DNA of 64,000 bases. Source: Harmonia axyridis (lineage: Eukaryota > Arthropoda > Insecta > Coleoptera > Coccinellidae). Location of the stretch: NCBI RefSeq assembly GCF_914767665.1, contig NC_059508.1:26101501-26165500 (forward strand), given 5' to 3'. Both the position numbers and the translations under genes were made by a program. The notes under the pieces are model-generated. The model searched no databases and was not told the DNA's origin. It saw nothing but the letters and a program-made list of their open reading frames with translations. The stretch's first letter is position 1. The number at the start of each line of letters is the position of its first letter. Shown here in pieces: positions 33,761 through 45,767 of this stretch.

Positions 33761-34871
33761 TGTGGAATGGCTTACTTGGATAATTGTTCATTAAACAAAA
33801 AGAAGGGAATAAGAACAGTCCCTTATACCAAAGTGGTTTCCTTAGACACGCGTGTCAAGCTTTCGTCTCTGTGCAATACGATGAAAAGTGTTAGAATGAG
33901 AAACATTGAAGAAAATAACAAACGAATGAAATCAACAACAGAAGTCAGTCGTGCATTTGTGGTTACAGCAGCAATTGACCTTACCACGTGGGAGATTACA
34001 GCTACCTGCGTGACATCCGAGCCCAAGAAAATGAACAATGTGGAACGGCTTACTTGGATAAATGTTCATTAAACAAAAAGAAGGGAATAAGAACAGTCCC
34101 TTATACCAAAGTGGTTTCCTCAGACACGTGTGTCAAGCTTTCGTCCCTGTGCAATACGATGAAAAATGTTAGAATGAAAAACACTAAAGGAAATAACAAA
34201 CAAATGAAATCAACAACAGAAGTCAGTCGTGCATTTGTGGTTACAGCAGCAATTGACCTTACCACGTGAAAGATAATAGCTACCTGCGTGTCATCCGAGT
34301 CCAAGAAAATCAACAATGTGGAATGGCTCACTTGGATAATTGATCATTATACAGAAAGAAGGGAATAAGAACAGTCCCTTATACCAATGTGGTTTCCATA
34401 GACACGTGTGTCAAGCTTTCGTCCCTGTGCAATACGATGAGAAGTGTAAGAATGAGAAACATTGAAGGAAATAACAAACAAATCAAATCAACAACAGAAG
34501 TCAGTCGTGCATTTGTGATTACAGCAGCAATTGACCTTACCACGTGGGAGATTATAGCTACAGCGTGACATCCGAGTCCAAGAAAATCAACAATGTGGAA
34601 TGGCTTACTTGGATAATTGATCATTATACAGAAAGAATGAAGTAAGAACAGTCCCTTATACGAATGTGGTTTCCATAGACACGTGTGTCAAGCTCTCGTC
34701 CCTGTGCAATACGAGGAAAAGTGTTAGAATGAGAAACATTGAAGAAAATAACAAACGAATGAAATCAACAACAGAAGTCAGTCGTGAATTTGTGGTTACA
34801 GCAGCAATTGACCTTACCACGTGGGAGATTATAGCTACCTGCGTGACATCCGAGTCCAAGAAAATCAACAA
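33761..34871 (-). repeat. G, FY and ITN units between S1 and S2
   Basis: Plain reverse-reading order is ITN (about 34,317-34,593), FY (34,039-34,316) and G (33,761-34,038). The FY unit has CACGTGAAAG instead of CACGTAAAAG, restoring a CACGTG. The ITN unit is 277 bp (GCTACAGCGTG). A further plain unit ends at 34,871. Confidence 0.82.
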
Positions 34872-35981
34872 TGTGGAACGGCTTACTTGGATAATTGTTC
34901 ATTAAACAAAAAGAATTGAATAAGAACAGTCCCTTATACCAAAGTGGTTTCCTTAGACACGTGTGTCAAGCTTTCGTCCCTGTGCAATACGATGAAAAGT
35001 GTTAGAATGAGAAACATTGAAGGAAATAACAAACAAATGAAATCAACAACAGAAGTCAGTCGTGCATTTGTGGTTACAGCAGCAATTGACCTTACCACGT
35101 TACAGATTATAGATACCTGCGTGTCATCCGAGTCCAAGAAAATCAACAATGTGGAATGGCTTACTTGGATAATTGATCATCATACAGAAAGAAGGGAATA
35201 AGAACAGTCCCTTATACCAATGTGGTTTCCATAGACACGTGTGTCAAGCTTTCGTCCCTGTGCAATACGATGAGAAGTGTTAGAATGAGTAACATTGAAG
35301 GAAATTACAAACAAATGAAATCAACAACAGAAGTCAGCCGTCCAATTGTGGTTACAGCAGCAATTGACCTTAACACGTGGGAGTATAGCTACCCGCGTGT
35401 CATCCGAGTCCAAGAAAATCAACAATGTGGAATGGCCTACTTGGATAATTGTTCATTAAACAAAAAGAAGGGAATAAGAACAGTCCCTTATACCAAAGTG
35501 GTTTCCTTAGACACCTGCGTCAAGCTTTCGTTCCTGTGCAATACGATGAAAAGTGTTAGAATGAGATACATAGAAGGAAATAACAAACAAATGAAATCAA
35601 CAACAGAAGTCAGTCGTGCATTTGTGGTTACAGCAGCAATTGACCTTACCACGTGGGAGATTATAGCTACCTGCGTGACATCCGAGTCCAAGAAAATCAA
35701 CAATGTGGAATGGCTTACTTGGATAATTGTTCATTAAACAAAACGAAGGGAATAAGAACAGTCCCTTATACCAAAGTGGTTTCCTCAGACACGCGTGTCA
35801 AGCTTTCGTCCCTGTGCAATACGACGAAAAGTGTTAGAATGAGAAACATTGAAGGAAATAACAAACAAATGAAATCAACATTAGAAGTCAGTCGTGCATT
35901 TGTGGTTACAGCAGCAATTGACCTTACCACGTGGGAGATTATAGCTACCTGCGTGACATCCGAGTCCAAGATAATCAACAA
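34872..35981 (-). repeat. Four-unit block S, copy 2
   Basis: Same CN, 276-bp, GACACAGGTGTC-type and N unit order as copy 1, offset 2,221 bp. It carries TTAACACGTGG instead of TTACCACGTGG (35,371) and ATGAGATACATAG (35,561), the latter shared with copy 3 and with 36,673. Confidence 0.88.
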
Positions 35982-37292
35982 TGTGGAATGGCTTACTTGG
36001 ATAATTGTTCATTAAACAAAAAGAAGGGAATAAGAACAGTCCCTTATACCAAAGTGGTTTCCTTAGACACCTGTGTCAAGCTTTCGTTCCTGTGCAATAC
36101 GATGAAAAGTGTTAGAATGAGAAACATAGAAGGAAATAACAAACAAATGAAATCAACAACAGAAGTCAGTCGTGCATTTGTGGTTACAGCAGCAATTGAC
36201 CTTACCACGTTACAGATTATAGATACCTGCGTGTCATCCGAGTCCAAGAAAATCAACAATGTGTAATGGCTTACTTGGATAATTGATCATCATACAGAAA
36301 GAAGGGAATAAGAACAGTCCCTTATACCAAAGTGGTTTCCTTAGACACGCGTGTCAAGCTTTCGTCCCTGTGCAATACGATGAAAAGTGTTAGAATGAGA
36401 AACATAGAAGGAAATAACAAACAAATGAAAACAACAACAGAAGTCAGTCGTGCATTTGTGGTTACAGCAGCAATTGACCTTACCACGTGGGAGATTATAG
36501 GTACCTGCGTGACATTCGAGTCCAAGAAAATCAACAATGTGGAATGGCCTACTTGGATAATTGTTCATTAAACAAAAAGAAGGGAATAAGAACAGTCCCT
36601 TATACCAAAGTGGTTTCCTTAGACACCTGCGTCAAGCTTTCGTTCCTGTGCAATACGATGAAAAGTGTTAGAATGAGATACATAGAAGGAAATAACAAAC
36701 AAATGAAATCAACAACAGAAGTCAGTCGTGCATTTGTGGTTACAGCAGCAATTGACCTTACCACGTGGGAGATTATAGCTACCTGCGTGACATCCGAGTC
36801 CAAGAAAATCAACAATGTGGAATGGCTTACTTGGATAATTGTTCATTAAACAAAACGAAGGGAATAAGAACAGTCCCTTATACCAAAGTGGTTTCCTCAG
36901 ACACGCGTGTCAAGCTTTCGTCCCTGTGCAATACGACGAAAAGTGTTAGAATGAGAAACATTGAAGGAAATAACAAACAAATGAAATCAACATTAGAAGT
37001 CAGTCGTGCATTTGTGGTTACAGCAGCAATTGACCTTACCACGTGGGAGATTATAGCTACCTGCGTGACATCCGAGTCCAAGATAATCAACAATGTGGAA
37101 TGGCTTACTTGGATAATTGTTCATTAAACAAAAAGAAGGGAATAAGAACAGTCCCTTATACCAAAGTGGTTTCCTTAGACACCTGTGTCAAGCTTTCGTT
37201 CCTGTGCAATACGATGAAAAGTGTTAGAATGAGAAACATAGAAGGAAATAACAAACAAATGAAATCAACAACAGAAGTCAGTCGTGCATTTG
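35426..37292 (-). repeat. 1,112-bp (4-unit) tandem duplication
   Basis: The sequence from 35,426 to about 36,180 matches 36,538 to about 37,292 at an offset of exactly 1,112 bp (4 x 278), including the ATGAGATACATAG and CAAGATAATCAAC variants. The CN-headed unit ending at 36,259 is a chimera of a CN head and a GACACAGGTGTC tail. The unit ending at 36,537 has the TTCGAGTCC variant and unusual ATAGGTACC. Confidence 0.84.
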
Positions 37293-37371
37293 TGGTTACA
37301 GCAGCAATTGACCTTACCACGTGGGAGATTATAGCTACCTGCGTGACATCCGAGTCCAAGAAAATCAACAA

Positions 37372-38481
37372 TGTGGAACGGCTTACTTGGATAATTGTTC
37401 ATTAAACAAAAAGAATTGAATAAGAACAGTCCCTTATACCAAAGTGGTTTCCTTAGACACGTGTGTCAAGCTTTCGTCCCTGTGCAATACGATGAAAAGT
37501 GTTAGAATGAGAAACATTGAAGGAAATAACAAACAAATGAAATCAACAACAGAAGTCAGTCGTGCATTTGTGGTTACAGCAGCAATTGACCTTACCACGT
37601 TACAGATTATAGATACCTGCGTGTCATCCGAGTCCAAGAAAATCAACAATGTGTAACGGCTTACTTGGATAATTGATCATCAAACAGAAAGAAGGGAATA
37701 AGAACAGTCCCTTATACCAATGTGGTTTCCATAGACACGTGTGTCAAGCTTTCGTCCCTGTGCAATACGATGAGAAGTGTTAGAATGAGTAACATTGAAG
37801 GAAATTACAAACAAATGAAATCAACAACAGAAGTCAGCCGTCCAATTGTGGTTACAGCAGCAATTGACCTTACCACGTGGGAGTATAGCTACCCGCGTGT
37901 CATCCGAGTCCAAGAAAATCAACAATGTGGAATGGCCTACTTGGATAATTGTTCATTAAACAAAAAGAAGGGAATAAGAACAGTCCCTTATACCAAAGTG
38001 GTTTCCTTAGACACCTGCGTCAAGCTTTCGTTCCTGTGCAATACGATGAAAAGTGTTAGAATGAGATACATAGAAGGAAATAACAAACAAATGAAATCAA
38101 CAACAGAAGTCAGTCGTGCATTTGTGGTTACAGCAGCAATTGACCTTACCACGTGGGAGATTATAGCTACCTGCGTGACATCCGAGTCCAAGAAAATCAA
38201 CAATGTGGAATGGCTTACTTGGATAATTGTTCATTAAACAAAACGAAGGGAATAAGAACAGTCCCTTATACCAAAGTGGTTTCCTCAGACACGCGTGTCA
38301 AGCTTTCGTCCCTGTGCAATACGACGAAAAGTGTTAGAATGAGAAACATTGAAGGAAATAACAAACAAATGAAATCAACATTAGAAGTCAGTCGTGCATT
38401 TGTGGTTACAGCAGCAATTGACCTTACCACGTGGGAGATTATAGCTACCTGCGTGACATCCGAGTCCAAGAAAATCAACAA
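37372..38481 (-). repeat. Four-unit block S, copy 3
   Basis: Same order and length as copies 1, 2 and 4; offset 2,500 bp from copy 2. Private changes include AATGTGTAACGG (37,650) and CATCAAACAG (37,680). Confidence 0.88.
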
Positions 38482-38745
38482 TGTGGAATGGCTTACTTGG
38501 ATAATTGTTCATTAAACAAAACGAAGGGAATACGAACAGTCCCTTATACCAAAGTGGTTTCCTTAGACACGCGTGTCAAGCTTTCGTCCCTGTGCAATAC
38601 GATGAAAAGTGTTAGAAGGAAATAACAAACAAATGAAATCAACAACAGAAGTCAGTCGTGCATTTGTGGTTACAGCAGCAATTGACCTTACCACGTGGGA
38701 GATTATAGGTACCTGCGTGACATTCGAGTCCAAGAAAATCAACAA
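38482..38745 (-). repeat. 264-bp unit, deletion between TAGAA repeats
   Basis: At about 38,610-38,620 GTGTTAGAAGGAAATAAC replaces the usual TTAGAATGAGAAACATAGAAGG. The 14 missing bases lie between two TAGAA direct repeats, one of which remains. The unit otherwise matches 39,302-39,579 closely (ATACGAACAG tract, TTCGAGTCC), offset 834 bp. Confidence 0.87.
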
Positions 38746-40413
38746 TGTGGAATTGCTTACTTGGATAATTGTTGATTGAACAAAAAGAAGGGAATAAGAA
38801 CAGTCCCTTATACCAAAGTGGTTTCCTTAGACACGTGTGTCAAGCTTTCGTCCCTGTGCAATACGATGAGAAGTGTTAGAATGAGAAACATTGAAGGAAA
38901 TAACAAACAAATGAAATCAACAACAGAAGTCAGTCGTGCATTTGTGGTTACAGCAGCAATTGACCTTACCACGTGGGAGATTATAGCTACCTGCGTGACA
39001 TCCGAGTCCAAGAAAATCAACAATGTGGAATGGCTTACTTGGATAATTGTTCATTAAACAAAAAGAAGGGAATAAGAACAGTCCCTTATACCAAAGTGGT
39101 TTCCTTAGACACCTGTGTCAAGCTTTCGTTCCTGTGCAATACGATGAAAAGTGTTAGAATGAGAAACATAGAAGGAAATAACAAACAAATGAAATCAACA
39201 ACAGAAGTCAGTCGTGCATTTGTGGTTACAGCAGCAATTGACCTTACCACGTGGGAGATTATAGCTACCTGCGTGACATCCGAGTCCAAGAAAATCAACA
39301 ATGTGGAATGGCTCACTTGGATAATTGTTCATTAAACAAAACGAAGGGAATACGAACAGTCCCTTATACCAAAGTGGTTTCCTTAGACACGCGTGTCAAG
39401 CTTTCGTCCCTGTGCAATACGATGAAAAGTGTTAGAATGAGAAACATAGAAGGAAATAACAAACAAATGAAATCAACAACAGAAGTCAGTCGTGCATTTG
39501 TGGTTACAGCAGCAATTGACCTTACCACGTGGGAGATTATAGGTACCTGCTTGACATTCGAGTCCAAGAAAATCAACAATGTGGAATTGCTTACTTGGAT
39601 AATTGTTGATTGAACAAAAAGAAGGGAATAAGAACAGTCCCTTATACCAAAGTGGTTTCCTTAGACACGTGTGTCAAGCTTTCGTCCCTGTGCAATACGA
39701 TGAGAAGTGTTAGAATGAGAAACATTGAAGGAAATAACAAACAAATGAAATCAACAACAGAAGTCAGTCGTGCATTTGTGGTTACAGCAGCAATTGACCT
39801 TACCACGTAAAAGATAATAGCTACCTGCGTGTCATCCGAGTCCAAGAAAATCAACAATGTGGAATGGCTTACTTGGATAATTGTTCATTAAACAAAACGA
39901 AGGGAATAAGAACAGTCCCTTATACCAAAGTGGTTTCCTTAGACACGCGTGTCAAGCTTTCGTCTCTGTGCAATACGATGAAAAGTGTTAGAATGAGAAA
40001 CATTGAAGAAAATAACAAACGAATGAAATCAACAACAGAAGTCAGTCGTGCATTTGTGGTTACAGCAGCAATTGACCTTACCACGTGGGAGATTACAGCT
40101 ACCTGCGTGACATCCGAGCCAAAGAAAATGAACAATGTGGAACGGCTTACTTGGATAAATGTTCATTAAACAAAAAGAAGGGAATAAGAACAGTCCCTTA
40201 TACCAAAGTGGTTTCCTTAGACACGTGTGTCAAGCTCTCGTCCCTGTGCAATACGATGAAAAGTGTTAGAATGAGAAACATTGAAGAAAATAACAAACGA
40301 ATGAAATCAACAACAGAAGTCAGTCGTGCATTTGTGGTTACAGCAGCAATTGACCTTACCACGTGGGAGATTATAGCTACCTGCGTGACATCCGAGTCCA
40401 AGAAAATCAACAA
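38746..40413 (-). repeat. Units between S3 and S4, with an 834-bp repeat
   Basis: The ATACGAACAG unit, its ATAGGTACC neighbour and the following GATTGAACAAAAAG unit at about 38,520-39,000 recur at about 39,350-39,830 (offset about 834-848 because of the 14-bp deletion). Then come an FY-headed unit, a G unit (about 40,135) and a plain unit. Confidence 0.78.
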
Positions 40414-41523
40414 TGTGGAACGGCTTACTTGGATAATTGTTCATTAAACAAAAAGAATTGAATAAGAACAGTCCCTTATACCAAAGTGGTTTCCTTAGAC
40501 ACGTGTGTCAAGCTTTCGTCCCTGTGCAATACGATGAAAAGTGTTAGAATGAGAAACATTGAAGGAAATAACAAACAAATGAAATCAACAACAGAAGTCA
40601 GTCGTGCATTTGTGGTTACAGCAGCAATTGACCTTACCACGTTACAGATTATAGATACCTGCGTGTCATCCGAGTCCAAGAAAATCAACAATGTGGAATG
40701 GCTTACTTGTATAATTGATCATCATACAGAAAGAAGGGAATAAGAACAGTCCCTTATACCAATGTGGTTTCCATAGACACGTGTGTCAAGCTTTCGTCCC
40801 TGTGCAATACGATGAGAAGTGTTAGAATGAGTAACATTGAAGGAAATTACAAACAAATGAAATCAACAACAGAAGTCAGCCGTCCAATTGTGGTTACAGC
40901 AGCAATTGACCTTACCACGTGGGAGTATAGCTACCCGCGTGTCATCCGAGTCCAAGAAAATCAACAATGTGGAATGGCCTACTTGGATAATTGTTCATTA
41001 AACAAAAAGAAGGGAATAAGAACAGTCCCTTATACCAAAGTGGTTTCCTTAGACACCTGCGTCAAGCTTTCGTTCCTGTGCAATACGATGAAAAGTGTTA
41101 GAATGAGAAACATAGAAGAAAATAACAAACAAATGAAATCAACAACAGAAGTCAGTCGTGCATTTGTGGTTACAGCAGCAATTGACCTTACCACGTGAGA
41201 GATTATAGCTACCTGCGTGACATCCGAGTCCAAGAAAATCAACAATGTGGAATGGCTTACTTGGATAATTGTTCATTAAACAAAACGAAGGGAATAAGAA
41301 CAGTCCCTTATACCAAAGTGGTTTCCTTAGACACGCGTGTCAAGCTTTCGTCCCTGTGCAATACGACGAAAAGTGTTAGAATGAGAAACATTGAAGGAAA
41401 TAACAAACAAATGAAATCAACATTAGAAGTCAGTCGTGCATTTGTGGTTACAGCAGCAATTGACCTTACCACGTGGGAGATTATAGCTACCTGCGTGACA
41501 TCCGAGTCCAAGATAATCAACAA
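40414..41523 (-). repeat. Four-unit block S, copy 4
   Basis: Same four-unit order and 1,110-bp length; offset 3,042 bp from copy 3. Private features are ACTTGTATAATTG (40,707) and CACGTGAGAG (41,194). It is followed by related units to about 42,640 and then J2. Confidence 0.88.
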
Positions 41524-42716
41524 TGTGGAATGGCTTACTTGGATAATTGTTCATTAAACAAAAAGAAGGGAATAAGAACAGTCCCTTATACCAAAGTGGT
41601 TTCCTTAGACACCTGTGTCAAGCTTTCGTTCCTGTGCAATACGATGAAAAGTGTTAGAATGAGAAACATAGAAGGAAATAACAAACAAATGAAATCAAGA
41701 ACAGAAGTCAGTCGTGCATTTGTGGTTACAGCAGCAATTGACCTTACCACGTGGGAGATTATAGCTACCTGCGTGACATCCGAGTCCAAGAAAATCAACA
41801 ATGTGGAATGGCTTACTTGGATAATTGTTCATTAAACAAAACGAAGGGAATAAGAACAGTCCCTTATACCAAAGTGGTTTCCTTAGACACGCGTGTCAAG
41901 CTTTCGTCCCTGTGCAATACGATGAAAAGTGTTAGAATGAGAAACATAGAAGGAAATAACAAACAAATGAAATCAACAACAGAAGTCAGTCGTGCATTTG
42001 TGGTTACAGCAGCAATTGACCTTACCACGTGGGAGATGATAGCTACCTGCGTGACATTCGAGTCCAAGAAAATCAACAATGTGGAATTGCTTACTTGGAT
42101 AATTGTTGATTGAACAAAAATAAGGGAATAAGAACAGTCCCTTATACCAAAGTGGTTTCCTTAGACACGTGTGTCAAGCTTTCGTCCCTGTGCAATACGA
42201 TGAGAAGTGTTAGAATGAGAAACATTGAAGGAAATAACAAACAAATAAAATCAACATTAGAAGTCAGTCGTGCATTTGTGGTTACAGCAGCAATTGACCT
42301 TACCACGTGGGAGATTATAGCTACCCGCGAGTCATCCGAGTCCAAGAAAATCAACAATGTGGAATGGCCTACTTGGATAATTGTTCATTAAACAAAAAGA
42401 AGGGAATAAGAACAGTCCCTTATACCAAAGTGGTTTCCTTAGACACCTGCGTCAAGCTTTCGTTCCTGTGCAATACGATGAAAAGTGTTAGAATGAGAAA
42501 CATAGAAGAAAATAACAAACAAATGAAATCAACAACAGAAGTCAGTCGTGCATTTGTGGTTACAGCAGCAATTGACCTTACCACGTGGTAGATTATAGCT
42601 ACCTGCGTGACATCCGAGTCCAAGAAAATCAACAATGTGGAATGGCTTACTTGGATAATTGTTCATTAAACAAAACGAAGGGAATAAGAACAGTCCCTTA
42701 TACCAAAGTGGTTTCC

Positions 42717-42844
42717 TTAGACACGCGTGTCAAGCTTTCGTCCCTGTGCAATACGACGAAAAGTGTTAGAATGAGAAACATTGAAGGAAATAACAAACAA
42801 ATGACAAATCGCACAGGGACGAAAGCTTGACACACGTGTCTAAG
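42717..42844. other. J2: direction switch, reverse to forward, forming an inverted repeat
   Basis: Reverse units end in AACAAACAAATGACAAATC and forward units start with GCACAGGGACGAAAGC at 42,811. The breakpoint falls at 42,804-42,810, with ATC fitting both sides (compare GTATCGCACAG at 14,505). The left arm ending at 42,749 (CCCTGTGC) and the right arm starting at 42,811 (GCACAGGG) are reverse complements separated by 61 bases. They stay complementary outward, apart from normal unit differences such as CGCGTG against CACGTG, so a very long stem could form. Units point away from each other. Confidence 0.9.
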
Positions 42845-44311
42845 GAAACCACTTTGGTATAAGGGACTGTTCTTATTTTTTTTTTTTGTTTAATCAACAA
42901 TTATCCAAGTAGGCCATTCCACATTGTTGATTTTCTTGGACTCGGATGTCACGCAGGTAGCTATAATCTCCCACGTGGTAGGGTCAATTGCTGCTGTAAC
43001 CACAAATGCACGACTGACTTCTGTTGTTGATTTCATTTGTTTGTTATTTCCTTCTATGTTTCTCATTCTAACACTTTTCATCGTATTGCACAGGGACGAA
43101 AGCTTGACACGCGTGTCTAAGGAAACCACTTTGGTATAAGGGACTGTTCTTATTTTGTTTTTTGTTTAATCAACAATTATCCAAGTAGGCCATTCCACAT
43201 TGTTGATTTTCTTGGACTCGGATGTCACGCAGGTAGCTATAATCTCCCACGTGGTAAGGTCAATTGCTGCTGTAACCACAAATGCACGACTGACTTCTGT
43301 TGTTGATTTCATTTGTTTGTTATTTCCTTCTAAGTTTCTCATTCTAACACTTTTCATCGTATTGCACAGGGACGAAAGCTTGACACGCGTGTCTAAAGAA
43401 ACCACTTTGGTATAAGGGACTGTTCTTATTCCCTTCGTTTTGTTCAATCAACAATTATCCAAGTAAGCCATTCCACATTGTTGATTTTCTTGGACACGAA
43501 TGTCACGCAGGTAGCTATAATCTCCCACGTGGTAAGGTCAATTGCTGCTGTAACCACAAATGCACGACTGACTTCTGTTGTTGATTTCATTTGTTTGTTA
43601 TTTCCTTCTATGTTTCTCATTCTAACACTTTTCATCGTATTGCACAGGGACGAAAGCTTGACACGCGTGTCTAAGGAAACCACTTTGGTATAAGGGACTG
43701 TTCTTATTCCCTTCGTTTTGTTTAATGAACAATTATCCAAGTAAGCCATTCCACATTGTTGATTTTCTTGGACTCGGATGTCACGCAGGTAGCTATAATC
43801 TCCCACGTGGTAAGGTCAATTGCTGCTGTAACCACAAATGCACGACTGACTTCTGTTGTTGATTTCATTTGTTTGTTATTTCCTTCTATGTTTCTCATTC
43901 TAACACTTTTCATCGTATTGCACAGGAACGAAAGCTTGACACAGGTGTCTAAGGAAACCACTTTGGTATAAGGGACTGTTCTTATTCCCTTCTTTTTGTT
44001 TAATGAACAATTATCCAAGTAAGCCATTCCACATTGTTGATTTTCTTGGACTCGGATGTCACGCCGGTAGCTATAATCTCCCACGTGGTAAGGTCAATTG
44101 CTGCTGTAACCACAAATGCACGACTGACTTCTGTTGTTGATTTCATTTGTTTGTTATTTCCTTTAATGTTTCTCATTCTAACACTTTTCATCGTATTGCA
44201 CAGGGACGAAAGCTTGAAACACGTGTCTAAGGAAACCACTTTGGTATAAGGAACTGTTCTTATTCCCTTCTTTTTGTTTAATGAACAATTATCCAAGAAA
44301 GCCGTTCCACA
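42845..44311 (+). repeat. Units right of J2
   Basis: Five units, mostly CACGCGTG class, with T-rich tracts (a run of 12 T near 42,880) and variants GGTAGGGTC (42,980), TTCTAAGTTTC (43,331) and GGACACGAATG (43,492). The last unit has GCCGGTAGC. No block duplication was noticed except resemblance to 52,961-54,900. Confidence 0.78.
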
Positions 44312-45117
44312 TTGTTGATTTTCTTGGGCTCGGATGTCACGCAGGTAGCAGTAATCTCCCACGTGGTAAGGTCAATTGCTGCTGTAACCACGAATGCACG
44401 ACAGACTTCTGTTGTTGATTTCATTCATTTGTTATTTTCTTCAATGTTTCTCATTCTAACACTTTTCATCGTATTGCACAGTGACGAAAGCTTGACACAC
44501 GTGTCTAAGGAAACCACTTTGGTATGAGGGACTGCTCTTCTTCCCTTTTTTCTTTTTGATGAACAAGTATCCAAGTAAGCCATTCCACATTGTTGATTTT
44601 CTTGGACTAGGATGTCACGCAGCTATCTATAATCTCCCACGTGGAAAGGTCAATTGCTGCTGTAACCACAAATGCACGACTGACTTCTGTTGTTGATTTC
44701 ATTTGTTTGTTATTTCCTTCTATGTTTCTCATTCTAACACTTTTCATCGTATTGCACAGGGACGAAAGCTTGACACAGATGTCTGAGAAAACCACTTTGG
44801 TATGAGGGACTGTTCTTATTCCTTTTTTTTTGTTTAATCAACAATTATCCAAGTAAGCCATTCCACATTGTTGATTTTCTTGAACTCGGATGACACGCAG
44901 GTAGCTATAATCTCCCACGTGGTAAGGTCAATTGCTGCTGTACCCACAAATGCACGACTGACATCTGTTGTTGATTTCATTTGTTTGTTATTTCCTTCTA
45001 TGTTTCTCATTCTAACACTTTTCATCGTATTGCACAGGGACGAAAGCTTGACACGCGTGTCTAAGGAAACCACTTTTTTTTGTTTAATCTACAATTATCC
45101 AAGTAGGCCATTCCACA
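44312..45117 (+). repeat. G-type, CTAGG marker and 250-bp units
   Basis: The G-like unit at 44,312 (CATTCATTTG) is followed by a marker unit with CTAGGATG, GCAGCTATCT and GGAAAGGTC (about 44,590), then a 250-bp unit (44,868-45,117). The last loses 28 bp because AAACCACTTT runs directly into the TTTTTGTTTAATC tract near 45,076. The marker unit matches 62,442 and, inverted, 19,592. Confidence 0.83.
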
Positions 45118-45767
45118 TTGTTGATTTTCTTGGACTCGGATGTCACGCAGGTAGCTATAATCTCCCACGTGGTAAGGTCAATTGCTGCTGTAACCACAAA
45201 TGCACGACTGACTTCTAATGTTGATTTCATTCGTTTGTTATTTTCTTCAATGTTTCTCATTCTAACACTTTTCATCGTATTGCACAGGGACGAAAGCTTG
45301 ACACGCGTGTCTTAGGAAACCACTTTGGTATAAGGGACCGTTCTTATTCCCTTTTTTTTGTTTGATCAACAATTATCCAAGTGGGCCATTCCACATTGTT
45401 GATTTTCTTGGACTCGGATGTCACGCAGGTAGCTATCATCTCCCACGTGGTAAGGTCAATTGCTGCTGTAACCACAAATGCACGACTGACTTCTGTTGTT
45501 GATTTCATTCGTTTGTTATTTTCTTCAATGTTTCTCCCACGTGGTAAGGTCAATTGCTGCTGTAACCACAATTGGACGGCTGACTTCTGTTGTTGATTTC
45601 ATTTGTTTGTTATTTCCTTCAATGTTTCTCATTCTAACACTTCTCATCGTATTGCACAGGGACGAAAGCTTGACACACGTGTCTATGGAAACCACATTGG
45701 TATAAGGGACTGTTCTTATTCCCTTCTTTCTGTATGATGATCAATTATCCAAGTAAGCCATTCCACA
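45118..45767 (+). repeat. N-type unit and 372-bp fused unit pair
   Basis: At 45,531-45,545 TTCAATGTTTCTC joins CCACGTGG directly, removing about 184 bp. TCTC occurs at both normal positions (GTTTCTCATTC and AATCTCCCACG), so the break sits in a 4-base direct repeat. The anchors 45,396 and 45,768 are 372 bp apart. The GTTTGATCAAC tract and GTGGGCCATT at 45,359-45,390 recur at about 49,070. Confidence 0.86.

Larger units (their letters stand above)
16908..42810 (-). repeat. Segment B: reverse-oriented satellite units
   Basis: About 93 units lie head to tail, all reverse-complemented relative to segments A and C; for example GTCAAGCTTTC replaces GAAAGCTTGAC. From left to right it holds a duplicated 402-bp composite region (16,908-19,680), three copies of a ~2.4-2.6 kb block (about 21,030-29,980), and four copies of a 1,110-bp four-unit block (32,651-41,523) with related units between. 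Subtypes ITN, FY, G, CN and N are shared with segments A and/or C. A two-base deletion in all six R-type AATTGGACGG units is seen only here. Confidence 0.95.
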
